A DNA stretch of 64,000 nucleotides from Meghimatium bilineatum (Eukaryota; Mollusca; Gastropoda; Stylommatophora; Philomycidae). Shown one piece after another: positions 1-11,437 of the stretch. The stretch spans positions 7,991,013-8,055,012 of the forward strand of contig CM067307.1 of the NCBI GenBank assembly GCA_034231615.1. Reading direction: 5' to 3'. Under the pieces are notes generated by a model, which saw nothing but the letters and a program-made list of their open reading frames with translations, did no database searches and was not told the origin of the DNA. Both the position numbers and the translations under genes were made by a program. Position 1 is the stretch's first letter. Every line of letters begins with the position of its first letter.

Positions 1-273
1 CACACACACGAATACAGATTACAGTTAGAACAGACTGAATTGAATGTTCGAGTAGAAACTTTATAGGCTATTAGAATACAAAACATAAGAACAGGGTGAC
101 CAGATGTCCCAGTTACCGGAGTATATTGGGTTAATTGGGACAGTAGCAGTTTTTTTATGCTGTGTCCCAGTGTCTAAAAAACGTTTTTGGAAGTGCAATT
201 GTCCCAGGTTGTTTTTACATCAATAGTTTGTCATAATAGGCCTATAAGTAGCTTAATTGGCTGAATTTATGCT
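1..273. other. unassigned intergenic sequence
   Basis: AT-rich sequence with no open frame, splice-bounded exon or tandem repeat that I can support. It ends at the target-site duplication of the adjacent LINE. Confidence 0.5.
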
Positions 274-432
274 TCTTTTTCTTCTTCTTTCGTTCACTTG
301 AAACATGTCTATATATGTAATTCTGTCTCCTTAATAAAACTCACTGTCTTTTGTAGTTCATACAGTGTCCCATAGAGTTTTGATTCCAGTGTTGTTTCCT
401 CTGGCCAATATGTATGCCTCAGCGTTTCATGC

Positions 433-2616
433 TCAGAACACTCTTGAAGTATATGTTTGGCACTCTGTGCTGCCTGTCCACATGGCTGTTTTGCCAATCT
501 TGAACTTTGTATACATGTGACTGCAGAGTCGGTTATGTCCTGTTCTGAGAAGTAGAATTATAACTTGCTCTGATCTGTTCATAATGTGATAGTCATCTTG
601 TGTTGGCGTTTGTGGCTTTCTTATTGCCTTGATCATCTGTTTTTTCTGATGGTAGGTGATTGGTATATCTAGTTGGTCTTCGGCAGCACCTTCCTTAGCC
701 AGTTGGTCTGCTTTTTCATTTCCTGGTATTCCACAGTGAGAGGGTATCCACTGCATGGTTACCCTATACTGGTAAGACAATTCGCTAAGTAGTTTTTTCA
801 AGTCTGTTAGTTTTCCAGACTGGAGAGCTTGAAGCACTGACCTTGCATCTGTCAGGAATACCACAGGCTGTAGGTCAGAGTTGGAGTTCAGCAGTTTTTT
901 AGCTGCCACACTAATTGCCTGGATTTCTGCATCATAATTATTGCAGAATTTTCCTGTCGGTGTTCTGATTGTATCTCTAGGCTTGTGTGGATATTCTATA
1001 TATACACCTGCACCTCCATTCCTCACAGCATTATGTGCTGACCCATCTGTGTACACTCTGACCCATATATCTTGTGGATATTCCTCATCCAGGAAACTGA
1101 GGGTGACTGTCATTCGCTGCACACTGTTCTGTTCGTCCTCGCTTAGTATTCCTTTCACATGGGTCTGAATGTGTATTGGCATTCCATGGCTTTCACTCCA
1201 CAGGGTTTGTTCTGGTACAGACCTTAATGGGCTATCAACTTCAGGTAGGTCTGTAAGTTGTCTACGGAGTCGTTTAGCTTGATGGATAAAGCTGCTCCTT
1301 TTCAGTCGCCCCATTGCTAGATTTTGGAATCTTTCCTTCATTGGATGACTTGGCATACACTGGAACTTTTCTGCTTGAATTAGTACTTTTGTGTCTCTGC
1401 GTTCGCCTAGTGTTTGCATTCTTCCCATTTTCTGCATCTCTGCTATGGGTGTTGATTTCATTGCTCCCAACATTATTCTAAGTGCCTGGTTTTGCACTTT
1501 ATCTAGATCTTGCAATGTGGTGTTTGATGCAGGACACCACGCAGCTGAACCATATTCCAGGTGTGGTCTTATGCCTTGCTGGTAAACTTTACTAAGTATA
1601 TTTCCACTGGCTCCCCATGTGGTTCCACTTAGTTTTCTCAGGATAGCTAACTTCCTCCTGGCTTTTGTTGTTGCTTTGTTTATGTGCTGCTTCCATGTCA
1701 GCTTATCATCAAAAGTAACTCCGAGGTATGTGGGTTGTTTGTCTTCTTTCAAGAGCTCTCCATCTATCTTGATATGACCAGCTTTTTGTTTTGGCGAGAG
1801 AGTAAAGAGTGTAGTGCTGCACTTATCTGTGTTAATGCTGACGCACCATCTATATGTCCATAAGGTTAGGGCATCGATAGCGATAGCTCTTTGTATTTGT
1901 TTAGTGGCCACTGTTGCATGTTCTTCCGTGCACCAGATCACCAAGTCGTCAGCATACATTGCCACTTTGATACCCTGTGGTAGTTCAGCAACTAGGTCAT
2001 TGATGTAAACCAAGAAAAGTGTGGGTGTCAGGACCTGGGGGACTCCATGACGCAGTAGAACTTTCTTGCTCTTGCGACCATCTAATTGTACCCTGGCTCT
2101 TCTATTATGCAGGTATGCTTTTACCCATTTGTACATTCTTGAGCTAACCCTGCAATTTCGCAATTTCTTTAGGAGCCCTTCTTTCCAGACCTTATCAAAT
2201 GCTTTCCTGAGGTCTATCCATGCTGCTAGTACCAGTTTCTTTTCTTGGAAGGCATCCTCAATCTCTTGGGAGAGGTAGGTTGCCTGATCTTCAGTAGAGT
2301 AGCACTGTCTGAAACCTGCTTGCTGTGATACCAGAAGGTTTTCACTTTCAAGGTACCACTGCATCCTAAGATTGATAATGCGCTCCATTGTTTTACATAG
2401 ACAGCTTGTGAGGCTGATGGGCCTGTAGTTGGAGACTGTGTTGTCATCTTTTCCTGATTTGAGGAGTGGTATCATTATTGCTTCTCTCCACGCCTGTGGT
2501 ACATTACCTGTGGACCAACTTCTGTTAAAGATCTGCAGTAGCTTTGCTCTTGCTGCAATTCCCAGGTTTCTAATCATTTCATTTGACACTCCATCAGCTC
2601 CAGGGGACTTTTTCAT
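433..2616 (-). pseudogene. LINE ORF2 fragment: reverse transcriptase plus RNase H
   Basis: 727 codons remain open. Reverse transcriptase motifs are seen in order: NYRPISLTS, QAGFRQCYSTEDQ, IDLRKAFDKVW, GVPQ...LYINDL-type motif, and the catalytic MYADD. An RNase HI domain follows with [22 protein letters not shown] and the C-terminal [17 protein letters not shown], giving the acidic catalytic set plus His. The frame breaks near position 485, where this copy lacks 8 bases present in the second copy (near 38705), so the CxC-type tail is read from another frame (309-497). The element is therefore not autonomous. Confidence 0.9.
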
Positions 2617-2717
2617 TTTTAATTTGGATATTGCATGCTCCAGTTCTCTCTTTTTGATTGGTGCCTCCAGGTATGTTCACCTTGTCCAATGTTTTGCTGG
2701 TTCTCTCGAACCTCCTG

Positions 2718-3209
2718 TTATTTGTCTGGGCTGACTTTGACGTTATTGTCTTCTGCAAAGTAATCAGCTGCATGTTTACCTGTTAAAATGTTGCTATCTT
2801 TATAAAGTGTGATCCTGGTATTTCTTCCTGTACCTTCATCATTTAGTTGAATTACAAGTTTCCATAATTTCCTAGTATCTTTTTCTAGGTTCAGCGACTC
2901 TGTTTTTTCTTTCCAGCTGCTCCGTCTGGCTTTTAACTTGGCTCTTTGAAATTTAGCCTTTGCTTGCTGATATTTGTTGTGATGTTCTTGGCTAGGTCTG
3001 TTCTCAGTCTGCTGTCTAGATGTTTCCATCTCATTTTGCAGCTTTTCTAGTTCATCATTCCAGTAGGGTTTGTAGTTTTTGCATGCCCCCCTGGGTATGG
3101 TTTTACTAACAGCATGTAGTATACATCTATTAAATTCACTTACTGCTCTATTGATGTCTTTGTCCAAGTTCATGTCCTTAGCTAGAACACTGGTTAAATG
3201 CTGGTACAT
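2718..3209 (-). pseudogene. LINE ORF2 fragment: linker between endonuclease and RT
   Basis: A lysine- and glutamine-rich charged segment that continues the LINE polyprotein after a frameshift near 3205. It matches the usual region between endonuclease and RT palm and has no catalytic motif of its own. A second, plus-strand copy of its last part lies at 6545-6657. It runs into a stop at 2718, and the next RT segment starts in another frame. Confidence 0.7.
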
Positions 3210-3895
3210 TTTCCAGTCTGCCCTTTATAGTTCCACCTAGTGAGCATGCTGCTGTCCTTGGTAAATTCATTGTGGATTTCCAGAAATACTGGTCTGTGGT
3301 CACTACCTCCAACGACACGTGTGATGTTCCATTCCAAGCCTGGTGAGTGGAATGCCAGGTCTGGTATAGAGGTGGTGTGCCATGCTCTCGAGTAGAAGGT
3401 TGGTGAGTCTGCTGGCTGGTTAATAAGGATGAGATTATTTTCATCCTGCCTGCTCTCAAGTTCCTCACCTCTCTTGTCGATATGATCGTAGCCCCAGCTC
3501 TGAGAGTGGCTGTTGAAGTCACCACACACCATAAGTCTCTCTTTGTCTGGAATTGTGTCTAGTGCTAATGGTTTATCATTTGAGCAGTAGTAGTTCAGGA
3601 GATGGAATTCTGCACTGTCTGTTTTTGGGTGGAGCATCTGGTATTCTGCCCCTTCCATATATACTTCCAGCTGACATGCGCTGATATTGTTTTTAACAAG
3701 TGTCAGAATTCCACCCTTTCGCCTGTCCTTTCTGTCAGACCGGTAGCACTGGTAGCCTCTGATTTTGAAGGCTATGTCGCTGCTGAGGTGTGTTTCTTGG
3801 ATACAGCATATACTAACTTGTTCTTCACTGAGGACATTTTCAAGTTCCAATTTGTTTGCTGTATCCATCTCTTTTACTGTTGACACCCTCAGCAT
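3194..3895 (-). pseudogene. LINE ORF2 fragment: AP-type endonuclease
   Basis: This segment shows the exonuclease-endonuclease-phosphatase fold signature: CIQETHL near residue 33, GDFNSHSQSWG in the middle and GGSDHRPV near the end. In LINEs this enzyme nicks target DNA to prime reverse transcription. The frame is shifted at both ends: the true ORF2 start lies upstream near 3917 in another frame, and the protein continues downstream in the 2718-3209 frame. The catalytic Glu, Asp and His motifs are intact, but the reading frame is not. Confidence 0.85.
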
Positions 3896-4182
3896 TCCAG
3901 TGCATTATTTTTATTGGTCGTTTGTTTGTTTGGCCAGTAGCTCTATTCCCTTGCCTCCTGGCTCCTCGGGGCAATTGAGAAGGACTTTCAGTAACAGAGG
4001 TTGGGCCCTTTCGAGGCATCCTGATTATCTGTGCGCCTTTTGGCTGGATGCCTCCGTCTTCAGCACTCTGCTTACTTGGGCAGGACTATGGTCCTGCCCA
4101 ACCAGTCTTAGTTTCCAGCCACTGATGGCTGGACTAAGCCCCATCACCTCTGCACGGTGCTGGTCTCGATGGGGTAATTTAT

Positions 4183-4338
4183 GCTGAAACAATACATGTT
4201 ATCATATAGCCTATACAAACTTGGGCTGAATCTATACATGTTCGCATGTAGCCAATACAAACTTGTGCCGAAACTATACATGTTTGTATGTAGCCTATAC
4301 AAACTTGTGCCAAAACTACCCGGTATACATGTTAACAT
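4183..4338. repeat. minisatellite, about 40-bp unit, 4 copies
   Basis: Four diverged units built on CTATACATGTT...GTAGCC(A/T)ATACAAACTTG, directly next to the LINE's upstream target-site duplication. Confidence 0.75.
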
Positions 4339-4844
4339 ATATACAAACCTTGATCTGAAAAGTCAAAGACATCTTGATTATTAAGAACAAGATGGTGGAG
4401 TTAAAATTGTAAAATGTTCTCATAGTTTGTAGTTTATAAATTATCAGTTATTATTCATTGTCATATAGCGATTTCTGAATTAATTATCAGTTACTATTCA
4501 CTTTCACATCCTGATTTCTGAGTAAATAAACAAATACAAATATTTTGCTAGCTTATTTTTGTGTGATTATTTGTATTTGTATAGTGGTGGTTTTTTTTCG
4601 AAATCTGTCACTGCATAAACAGGAAAGAACATTTCAGTAATCATAAAAATGAATTAATCAGATAATCTCTGGCACTTGTGGTAATTAAAAATGAACTAGA
4701 TGATGGACTATAAATCAAAGGAGACTTTTGCTTTTCAAGGATTTGTGTGGATCTACTGTTCAGGGCATGGTGATGTGTGCAAACTCAGCTGTTGTCTCTT
4801 TATATATCTATTTATTGTCTTTCCTTTGCTTTTTCTGTTAGGTG
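4339..4844. other. AT-rich intergenic or intronic sequence
   Basis: No supported gene. A short degenerate duplication around TAATTATCAGTTA(T/C)TATTCA is visible at 4440-4505. Confidence 0.4.
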
Positions 4845-5216
4845 CTACAGGATTGAATAACAACTCATTTTTGGACTATGACGCTTGGTGGCTTGATATG
4901 CAGTAATATTGTGATGTCTCAGGATGTTGGTAATCCACCTACTTCTTGGTCTTCCTCTACCTTTTGGTGTTTCCATTCTTATGTATGCTCTTGCTGCTGG
5001 CCAATATGGGTTCATTCTCATTAAGTGGCTGTACCATTTCAATCTATATTTTTCAACATATTTGACCACAGATATTATTCCATCAGTTCTTGTAATATCT
5101 TCATTCCTCACATGATCTCTTGTTCTATTTACTGTTTTTATTAGACATCTCATTTCACACAGATTACATTTTCTTTCTTGATCTTTTGTAGTGTCCATGT
5201 TTGACTTTAATATCAC
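4845..5216 (-). pseudogene. non-LTR retrotransposon ORF2 C-terminal remnant
   Basis: A short minus-strand open segment contains KYRLKWYSHLMRMNP and a GRGRPRSRW motif. This is the conserved C-terminal tail found downstream of the RT in RTE/Jockey-like LINEs. It is an isolated fragment without RT catalytic motifs, of the same general class as the fragment at 53863-54246. Confidence 0.7.
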
Positions 5217-5459
5217 AATGTTGGAATGAAGATTTAATTTACTATTTGCATTTTATTTTCCAATGAGATAGATGTGCATTTCAAGATTGGTGTTAAGTTT
5301 ATAATTTATATAGTTGGCTTTTTGAATTTTATCTCAATCTCTCTGTCCATTCTTCTGTCATCTGTAAAAATTCTCCCATAATATTTAAATTCCTACACTT
5401 GTTTCGGTAGTTGATAAATTATCTTTATGTCGATTGTATTGGGTTCTCTGCCTATAGAC

Positions 5460-5628
5460 TCTTCTTCTTCTTCTTTAGCGTTCATTCTCAAACTCCCAAT
5501 GGATCTCCCTTGTAGCAGAACAATGGTCCTACTACTAGATTTTCAGCAGGATTTAGTCCAGAGAATGGAAATGCGTTGTGCTACCGTTTTATTTGCGCCA
5601 ATGGCCCGGCACATCCGCCTTCGGCGGG
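5460..5628 (-). mobile_element. GAA-tailed SINE, group 1
   Basis: Full-length group 1 copy. On the minus strand it starts CCGCCGAAG and ends in (GAA)n. It is flanked by the 11-bp duplication TGCCTATAGAC (5449-5459 and 5629-5639), which supports retrotransposition. The internal palindrome around AGGACCATGGTCCT is diverged. Confidence 0.85.
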
Positions 5629-5880
5629 TGCCTATAGACATTAATTATATTTTAGCTGTTGTGCTGACTACAAAGGTCCCTGTGACAGTTATTGTCAACT
5701 GAATTGTTCATTTGCATTTAGATGTTGTTTCAACCTGCTTGTAAACTGTAAAACTGTGTTTTATGTTTCTACGTGCTCTCGTATACAGTTTTACTGCAAT
5801 CCCATCTATTCACTGTCACAAAAAATTGTGAATATGTTGGGTTTTTTTCAAGACGTTTCTAGAAGGATAACCTAGCTTGT

Positions 5881-6158
5881 ATTCTTTTACGTTAATTCTC
5901 AAACTCCTGAAGATTATCAGGATGTGGTACGGAGAATGGAACATGTGGTTTCATGGTTTACAGCTAAGCTGTGATATCTGTTCCTTTTGGTCTAACACAT
6001 CCAACTTCAGCATGGCTTCTGGGTCACTTTGACACTATATGGTATGAATAGCCAACTCCACCACCAAAAGCTTCTTAGGTACCTCTTATGACATGCATGG
6101 AAGGTAAACAGTGTTTGCTATTCTTTGCTCCCCTTTTGGGCCCCCAGAAACACAGTAT
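5881..6158 (-). mobile_element. GAA-tailed SINE, group 2
   Basis: A diverged group 2 copy. In plus-strand order it has the shared 3' module (TTCTCAAACTCCTG...), a middle module (ACTTCAGCATGGCTT) and the head module (TATTCTTTGCTCCCC). Confidence 0.75.
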
Positions 6159-6326
6159 TCAAGTTAACAAATTTTTTACAATTTTGCTAGTGAAATAAAA
6201 AAAATTATTAGACCATACAAGGATTTAAATCTGTGCCCTCAAGATTGTGAGGCAGTAATTTATTTTCCCAGCCACACACTCCTTAAATTGTTCATTCATA
6301 ATGATCTCAAATAATAAACAACTCAC

Positions 6327-6444
6327 CTCTTTCTCTGATGTATTTCCAGCTGTGCCTGTGATAGTGTCCTCCATTCTTGTATGATCACCAGCATCAAGTT
6401 CAAATTTATGAACTATGAGACGACTCCCTTTGTCGAGTGCAGAT
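6327..6444 (-). CDS. probable exon 2 of unidentified gene
   Basis: On the minus strand a 118-nt segment is bounded by an acceptor (TTATTTTGATCAG, AG at 6446-6445) and a strong donor GTGAGT (6326-6321). Exon 1 at 9072-10015 ends with two bases of a codon. Here one base completes it and 39 codons follow exactly, from SALDKGSRL to NTSEKE. This phase match, plus the hydrophilic amino-acid content, makes it a good candidate for the next exon of the same gene. It ends in phase 0. No further exon was found downstream in the window. The product is not recognised. Confidence 0.6.
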
Positions 6445-6544
6445 CTGATCAAAATAAGTGGAAATAATTCCATCATTTCTTATCTACATTACGCATGCAG
6501 TTGTGTCTGTGTGTCTCACACTATACTATATATAAAGAAATAAA

Positions 6545-6657
6545 GAAGGTACAGGAAGAAATACCAGGATCACACTTTATAAAGATAGCAACATTTTAAC
6601 AGGTAAACATGCAGCTGATTACTTTGCAGATTCCTTTGCAGAAGACAATAATGTGTG
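6545..6657 (+). mobile_element. fragment of the I/Nimb LINE (linker region)
   Basis: The plus-strand sequence closely matches the complement of 2735-2835 of the LINE (GATCACACTTTATAAAGATA, CAGCTGATTACTTTGCAGA). It has 15 extra bases around TTGCAGATTCCTTTGCAG relative to that copy, so this copy may preserve the ancestral sequence. Confidence 0.8.
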
Positions 6658-7165
6658 TCTCACTAGACAAATCACCCATGCAACAGAAAACCTTAGTAGA
6701 TGACATGCTGTTACATTGAGGTTATGGTTATCTTCTTATAGAAGCTTCATGGCACGTCATCTATACAATTATCCTTCTCATGCTTTTATTTTGTTGTTGC
6801 GATGTATTTTTGTTATTTGTATATATGGATGCATCCTCTGTGGCTGGGAGGGAGCCAGAGATGTACTGCGCAGCACTGGGGAGGAGGAAACTGACAGAAC
6901 TGCTTTTTTCTATGGCTGAGGCCCATCATAGAGACACAGTGACTCAGGATGTGACAATCCTTTTGACTTGATCATTTGGTTGCATGCCTGGAGCAATAGA
7001 GAAGTTCAGCATAACTAGTAGTCAATTGGTGGTGGAGAATGGGCACAGTGAACCCTATCTTGGCTCCAGTGGCTCAGAGCTGTGCATAGGTTGAAACCTA
7101 TTTCTTTCACAATGATAATCCTGAGTTTTAAAACGTTATTATACTCTTTTTTTAAATTAAAATTT
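6658..7165. other. unassigned sequence
   Basis: I see no gene or recognisable repeat here. The segment around 6840-6960 is less AT-rich than its surroundings, but its short open frames lack splice or start context. Confidence 0.35.
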
Positions 7166-7169
7166 TGTA

Positions 7170-7320
7170 GTGTCTATTCAGATACTCCCACTGGATATCT
7201 CTTTTAGCACGACAATGGTCCAGCTAGATTTCTAGCTGGAGGTAGTTCAGAGAATGAAAATTTACTGTTTTGCAGTTTTATTTGTGTCAATGGCTTGACA
7301 CATTCAGCTTCTCTTCTGTA
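7170..7320 (-). mobile_element. GAA-tailed SINE, group 1, degenerate
   Basis: Recognised by CTCCCACTGGATATCTCTTT, GACAATGGTCC, TAGTTCAGAGAATG and TTTATTTGTGTCAATGG in the right order and spacing. Confidence 0.65.
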
Positions 7321-7329
7321 CATTCAGTT

Positions 7330-7640
7330 AAAAGTCACAAACTTGGAGAAGTTACAATCTTCAAATATTTTGGGTCCAAAATATGCGATGGAAAATCAGG
7401 AAATTAGATTAAGATAAGATTTGTGATGGCAATTCAGAAAATCCTGGATTGATAACATCAAGGAATTGTCTGAACATGATTTTTCTACACTCATTTTAAT
7501 AGCTGAGGATAGAGTTGTTTGGATAACTAATTGTACTGGTGTCTCCAGTGTGGCACCCCTATACCCTGACAGTTTATGGATCTTATATATTATATTTAGT
7601 GTTTTACCAGTTCCAAATGGGTCAAAGGGCATGAGCCCAT
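7330..7640 (+). mobile_element. RTE-like LINE 3' remnant
   Basis: Shares AAAATCCTGGATT, GATTTTTCTACACTCAT and the closing TGTGGCACCCCTATACC with the better-preserved plus-strand copy at 41640-41890. That copy shows the LINE C-terminal motif WFGHV. This copy has an internal deletion and many stops. Confidence 0.6.
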
Positions 7641-7924
7641 GGACCGCTGGATCAGCAACCAACCAACCAGTTCCAATGAATGGTGGATGTCCGTAGCAAT
7701 ATTTCTATTAAGCGAGAATGTGCTCACAGCCTATTTATCAGCTTATTTGCATAGCATGCTGGCCTCTTTTTCCACCCATCTGAATGTTGGCCAAGGTCAT
7801 TATTGCATAATATTTAATCGCTGTCTGGGTTGCTATCTCAGAGTTAAAAGGAGAATAGGAATGACAAAAAATACTTTCAATGACATGAAGAAAATAACAT
7901 CTAAACAAATTACAATCTAAACAT

Positions 7925-8160
7925 GAGAATTATAAAATGCTACATTTATTCTGTATTGATGTAGGCCTATGGCTCAGAAACATGGACAATGAACAAACAA
8001 TTAGGAAAAATATTTGATGCATTTGAGATGTGGATATATAGAAGAATAGGGAGAACTTCATGAAAAGAGAAGAAAAGGAACAAAAAGGTTCTAACAACAC
8101 TTGGTAGAGAACTATTGAAAGAAATAAAGATCAAATAAATAAAGCATTTTGGAAATATTA
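7925..8160 (+). mobile_element. LINE remnant (older RTE/Jockey-like family)
   Basis: AAAATGCTACATTTATTCTG, ATGGCTCAGAAACATGG and GGTTCTAACAACACTT match 53700-53880 plus 54540-54600. This uninterrupted copy shows that the other one carries an insertion. YGSETWT-type coding content is visible but broken. Confidence 0.7.
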
Positions 8161-8504
8161 ACTCATCCCGCCTGTAAAAATGATATATCGTGGTAGAGAC
8201 TCCCTCATTTCAGACATATTCGCAATTATTCGTTTTTGAAGATATGCCATCTTAATTTGCTTCGTTTGGATCATAAATGACAAGTATTAACTTATTTAGA
8301 CTTTAACATTTACAAATCTCGCTAACGAAAGAAAATCATCATGGTATTGTGTGATTAAACACCTGTGACATATTTATTTTAAATTAAAATTCGAACATGG
8401 TAGGTTCAGCTTTTCTGAAATCAAGTTTGTGCAGTTCTTGATTGTTTATCCAACTAATTAATTACTTGTTGAGTAACTTATACCTTGTTCTGAATAATAA
8501 GTAA

Positions 8505-8662
8505 TCCGCCGAAGACGGATGTGTTGGGCCATTGGCGCAAATAAAACGGCAACACAACGCATTTCCATTCTCTGGACTATATTCGACTGGAAATCTTGTA
8601 GGAGCATTGTCCTGTTACAAGAGAAATCCAGCAGGAGTTTGAGAATGAACGCTGAAGAAGAA
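8505..8662 (+). mobile_element. GAA-tailed SINE, group 1
   Basis: Full-length copy from CCGCCGAAGACGGATGTG to GAACGCTGAAGAAGAA, flanked by the perfect 13-bp duplication GAATAATAAGTAA (8492-8504 and 8663-8675). One of the cleanest insertions in the window. Confidence 0.9.
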
Positions 8663-9071
8663 GAATAATAAGTAAAACTGCAGTAAAACCAAGTTCTAGT
8701 ATGTGAAAAACATGACGGTGTTTAATTGCTAATGAAACACAGAACTAAACAGTACTCTTATAACAATGACAGAGTACTATAAATGTTTCTCAATGTGGAC
8801 CATCCGGCCTCCATAAGAGGACCACAGTGTCTTTCAGAAACACTATGAAAGAAAATGTAAAAATTGACTCGTCTGGGTGGGGCACACAAAAATAATTATG
8901 TGGATTAAATCTAATAAGACATGCAACAAAAACTTCAAGGAGAATTGATAACCTCTTGTTTTAGTTTTAAGGGGTAACGAGTAAAAATTGTTCTGAAAGG
9001 CGGCCACAGGCAAAGAAAGGTTGAGAACCACTGCTAAATACCAAATCTCATAACATAGTTGTTCTACTTAC

Positions 9072-10015
9072 CCTGGTAGCTTCACAATTTTTGTAGGAAT
9101 AGTATTAGAAGCATGCAATTTCATCATCATGGACTCAGATTTTATGAGAAGGGCACTACTAACTTCTGGAGAAAACACAGTGTCAGTCAATCCTGCTTTT
9201 TGAGAATGTTCCCCAGCTTGAAATGGTTCAAAATTATTCAGAAGTGTACTGATATCAGTTGCCCGTAAAGGAGACTGTGCTTTCTTATAGCTTCGCAAGC
9301 TTGCATTCATTATTTGTCTGTGTTGATCCTGTTTATTTCTGAATTGTGCTGGTGAAATCTGCTGAGCTTTGACTTGCGTTTGGCAATCTTGTTTAGTATT
9401 CTGTACAATTGTCATTTCATTTTGCGAAAAAGGCAAAGTTGTAATCTGCTGATTAATATCCTTACAAACAGCAGGAGGTGAACACTTATTGCATATAAAC
9501 AGTTTCTGGGCTTCTATCGCATCATTTTTAGTTGCTGACAAGCCAACACTGTCAGAGCAAATATGTTCTTTTCTGTACTGTTCAATGTAGTGCTTTTCGT
9601 CTGCATAGTGCCGAAATACAAAGTCACGAGCAGGGGTACCTTTATTTCGTGTGTCAAGCGATGTTTTTTCCTTACTGACAGTGCCTTTAGACTTCGAAGA
9701 CGCATTGTTTTGTGTCTTTCTGTAAACAACATCAGGATCATCAAGCCATCCACAAATTGGACCTGTCCGAGACTCTCGTAATAATTTAAGCAAATAAGCA
9801 TTATTACTTCTGGTTCCATTTATTACATCGTCTGATATTGCATTACTATCAGATATCGCATAATTATTTATGCGACGACTTTTCCGAATTTGGTTTGTCA
9901 ATATGTCTGTAGCATATATTTCATCGTCTGCTTCCAACAACCTTTGCTGAATCTGGTCGTCTTGCAGAAAAGGGCTAGGCCTAAATTTGAAATCATCATC
10001 TTCAGCAGTAATCAT
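9072..10015 (-). CDS. first coding exon of unidentified gene
   Basis: A long minus-strand exon of 314 codons plus two bases. The open frame reaches 10036, but the first ATG is at 10015-10013 (MITAEDDDF). It ends at a consensus donor GTAAGTAG (9071-9064) after ...KIVKLPG. The protein is hydrophilic and largely disorder-prone: an acidic start, an Arg/Asn-rich segment (RKSRRINNY), then SRTGPICGWLDDPD, which looks like a small conserved island, and later a Cys cluster CNKCSPPAVC near residues 180-190. There is no signal peptide or membrane segment. I do not recognise the family. The next exon is probably 6444-6327, whose phase fits. The gene is head-to-head with INPP5E, with 3.7 kb between start codons. 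Confidence 0.75.
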
Positions 10016-11430
10016 TATTTTGACATAATTGTTCAAATTTACTACTATTGTTCATCTTTGAGCCATGCACGAATAGTGTTAAGCCTGTCATAACTTTATA
10101 CAAAGTCATGTAATACTTCATTCATCTGCAGTCGTATTCGAACGTCGTTTGTATTCCAAACTCCGTGCAGAACACACAAACCTCGGTTGGCAGGCACGCT
10201 CTTTAGAACATTACACACTTCCGCTGTTCTAGAATTCATACATATAGTCTGTAATAGTTACATCATTTTATGCCTTCTCAATTTGTACATAATTTTTGTA
10301 CTCTAAAAGTATCATGCTAGTGCTAAAAGTAAAATATATCAAATTATTTAATTTTTAAAATAAAAATATGCGTATTATTATATTAAAGTTGCGCTATATT
10401 TAGCGTTATTGGGCTTAGATTGTACAATGACGATAACAGCCATAACGACATGTACCACAATTGGTTGTTTAAAAATGTCATGATATAAAATAACTGTTAT
10501 TACTTATAATTATTCAAAATTTATATTAAAATTAGAGATATGTTTTATAGATGAGTTAAAGTTTTATAACAATTACAACATTATTACTTGTCGTAAATAT
10601 AAACAGAAAAGCGGATGTTTGTTTCCAAGACATGCGCATTTTGTATGTTTGTACATTCCTGTTTACCTCGGCAACTGATGTGTATATTTGTATATTGTAT
10701 ACTACTTGACTTAAACGTTAGTATACTTATTGTGTTTCATCACATATTATGCAATTAATAAACAAATTGATATTAGGTCGCTTTTGTTTTGAGGTTCACT
10801 ACCTTTGCAACATTGAAGTTTCCAATTTGCCTATAATCACCACCAGTGTTAATTAATAATTATAATTGTCTTACTGCCAAGAACAAATTTACAACGTCTG
10901 TGAGTGTAGGTAGGGATAACCCTTCATTTATGATCTAATTCTAGATAAATCATGATCTTCAGTAAAGCAGATAAGGAGTTTCTAGTCTCTGCTCGAAGAA
11001 GATGATGTTCATCTGGTGTATGTTGTTGTTTGTTGAGTACCCCAGCAATTGCGAGCGGTTAGCTCTTACTATGTGAATGTGCAGTGGGGTGGTTTTTCTG
11101 AACTTTCATTATTCATTCATACCCAGGAGACTTCAGTTTTCGACTTATTGTAATGCCTATTGAAGTAGCCATCTACTCAGATTGTATAGATAGTATAGTA
11201 TACAAATTGTACAGATAACATGCAACAAAGCTTCCATAAGAGAGCCTCAATATAACTGCATGTTATCTACTAAGGTTTTCTGTTGCATGAGTTGGTTTAT
11301 CTAGTGGCCATTAGTGGGACCCACAGACGCAACTGCATGCATTCATCTGGTGTAAAAATGAATATCATAATTCAAGCTTCACCCTTGAACAGGGATAAAT
11401 AGGCCTAAATAATTCATTTAGTAAATGATT
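10016..11430. other. intergenic region upstream of the unknown gene
   Basis: No coding sequence seen. 10130-10250 is richer in CpG than its surroundings and may hold the promoter or 5' leader of the minus-strand gene. 11214-11271 has a small perfect inverted repeat, AGATAACATGCA/TGCATGTTATCT. Confidence 0.4.
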
Positions 11431-11437
11431 TACTTCA

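Larger units (their letters stand above)
274..4175 (-). mobile_element. non-LTR retrotransposon, I/Nimb type, defective copy
   Basis: A 3.9 kb LINE on the minus strand flanked by a perfect 10-bp direct repeat AATTTATGCT (264-273 and 4176-4185), read as its target-site duplication. Reading 5' to 3' from 4175, ORF2 starts near 3917 with IKIMHWNAEG, followed by an AP-type endonuclease, a reverse transcriptase, an RNase H and a Cys-containing C-terminus. The 3' end is an AAGAAGAAG tail. Frameshifts near 3860, 3205, 2620-2720 and 485 split ORF2, so it is dead. No ORF1 is visible, so the copy is probably 5'-truncated. The order endonuclease-RT-RNase H is that of the I/Nimb/R1-like groups; exact clade placement would need a phylogeny. 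Confidence 0.85.

Noticed and set aside
941-2734. Plus-strand frames within the LINE
   Set aside because: Shadows of the minus-strand RT/RNase H frame.
10016-10036. Upstream start of the unknown gene at 10036
   Set aside because: The codon is TTG; the first ATG is at 10015.
9563-10093. Plus-strand hydrophobic frames
   Set aside because: Antisense to the minus-strand exon 9072-10015.
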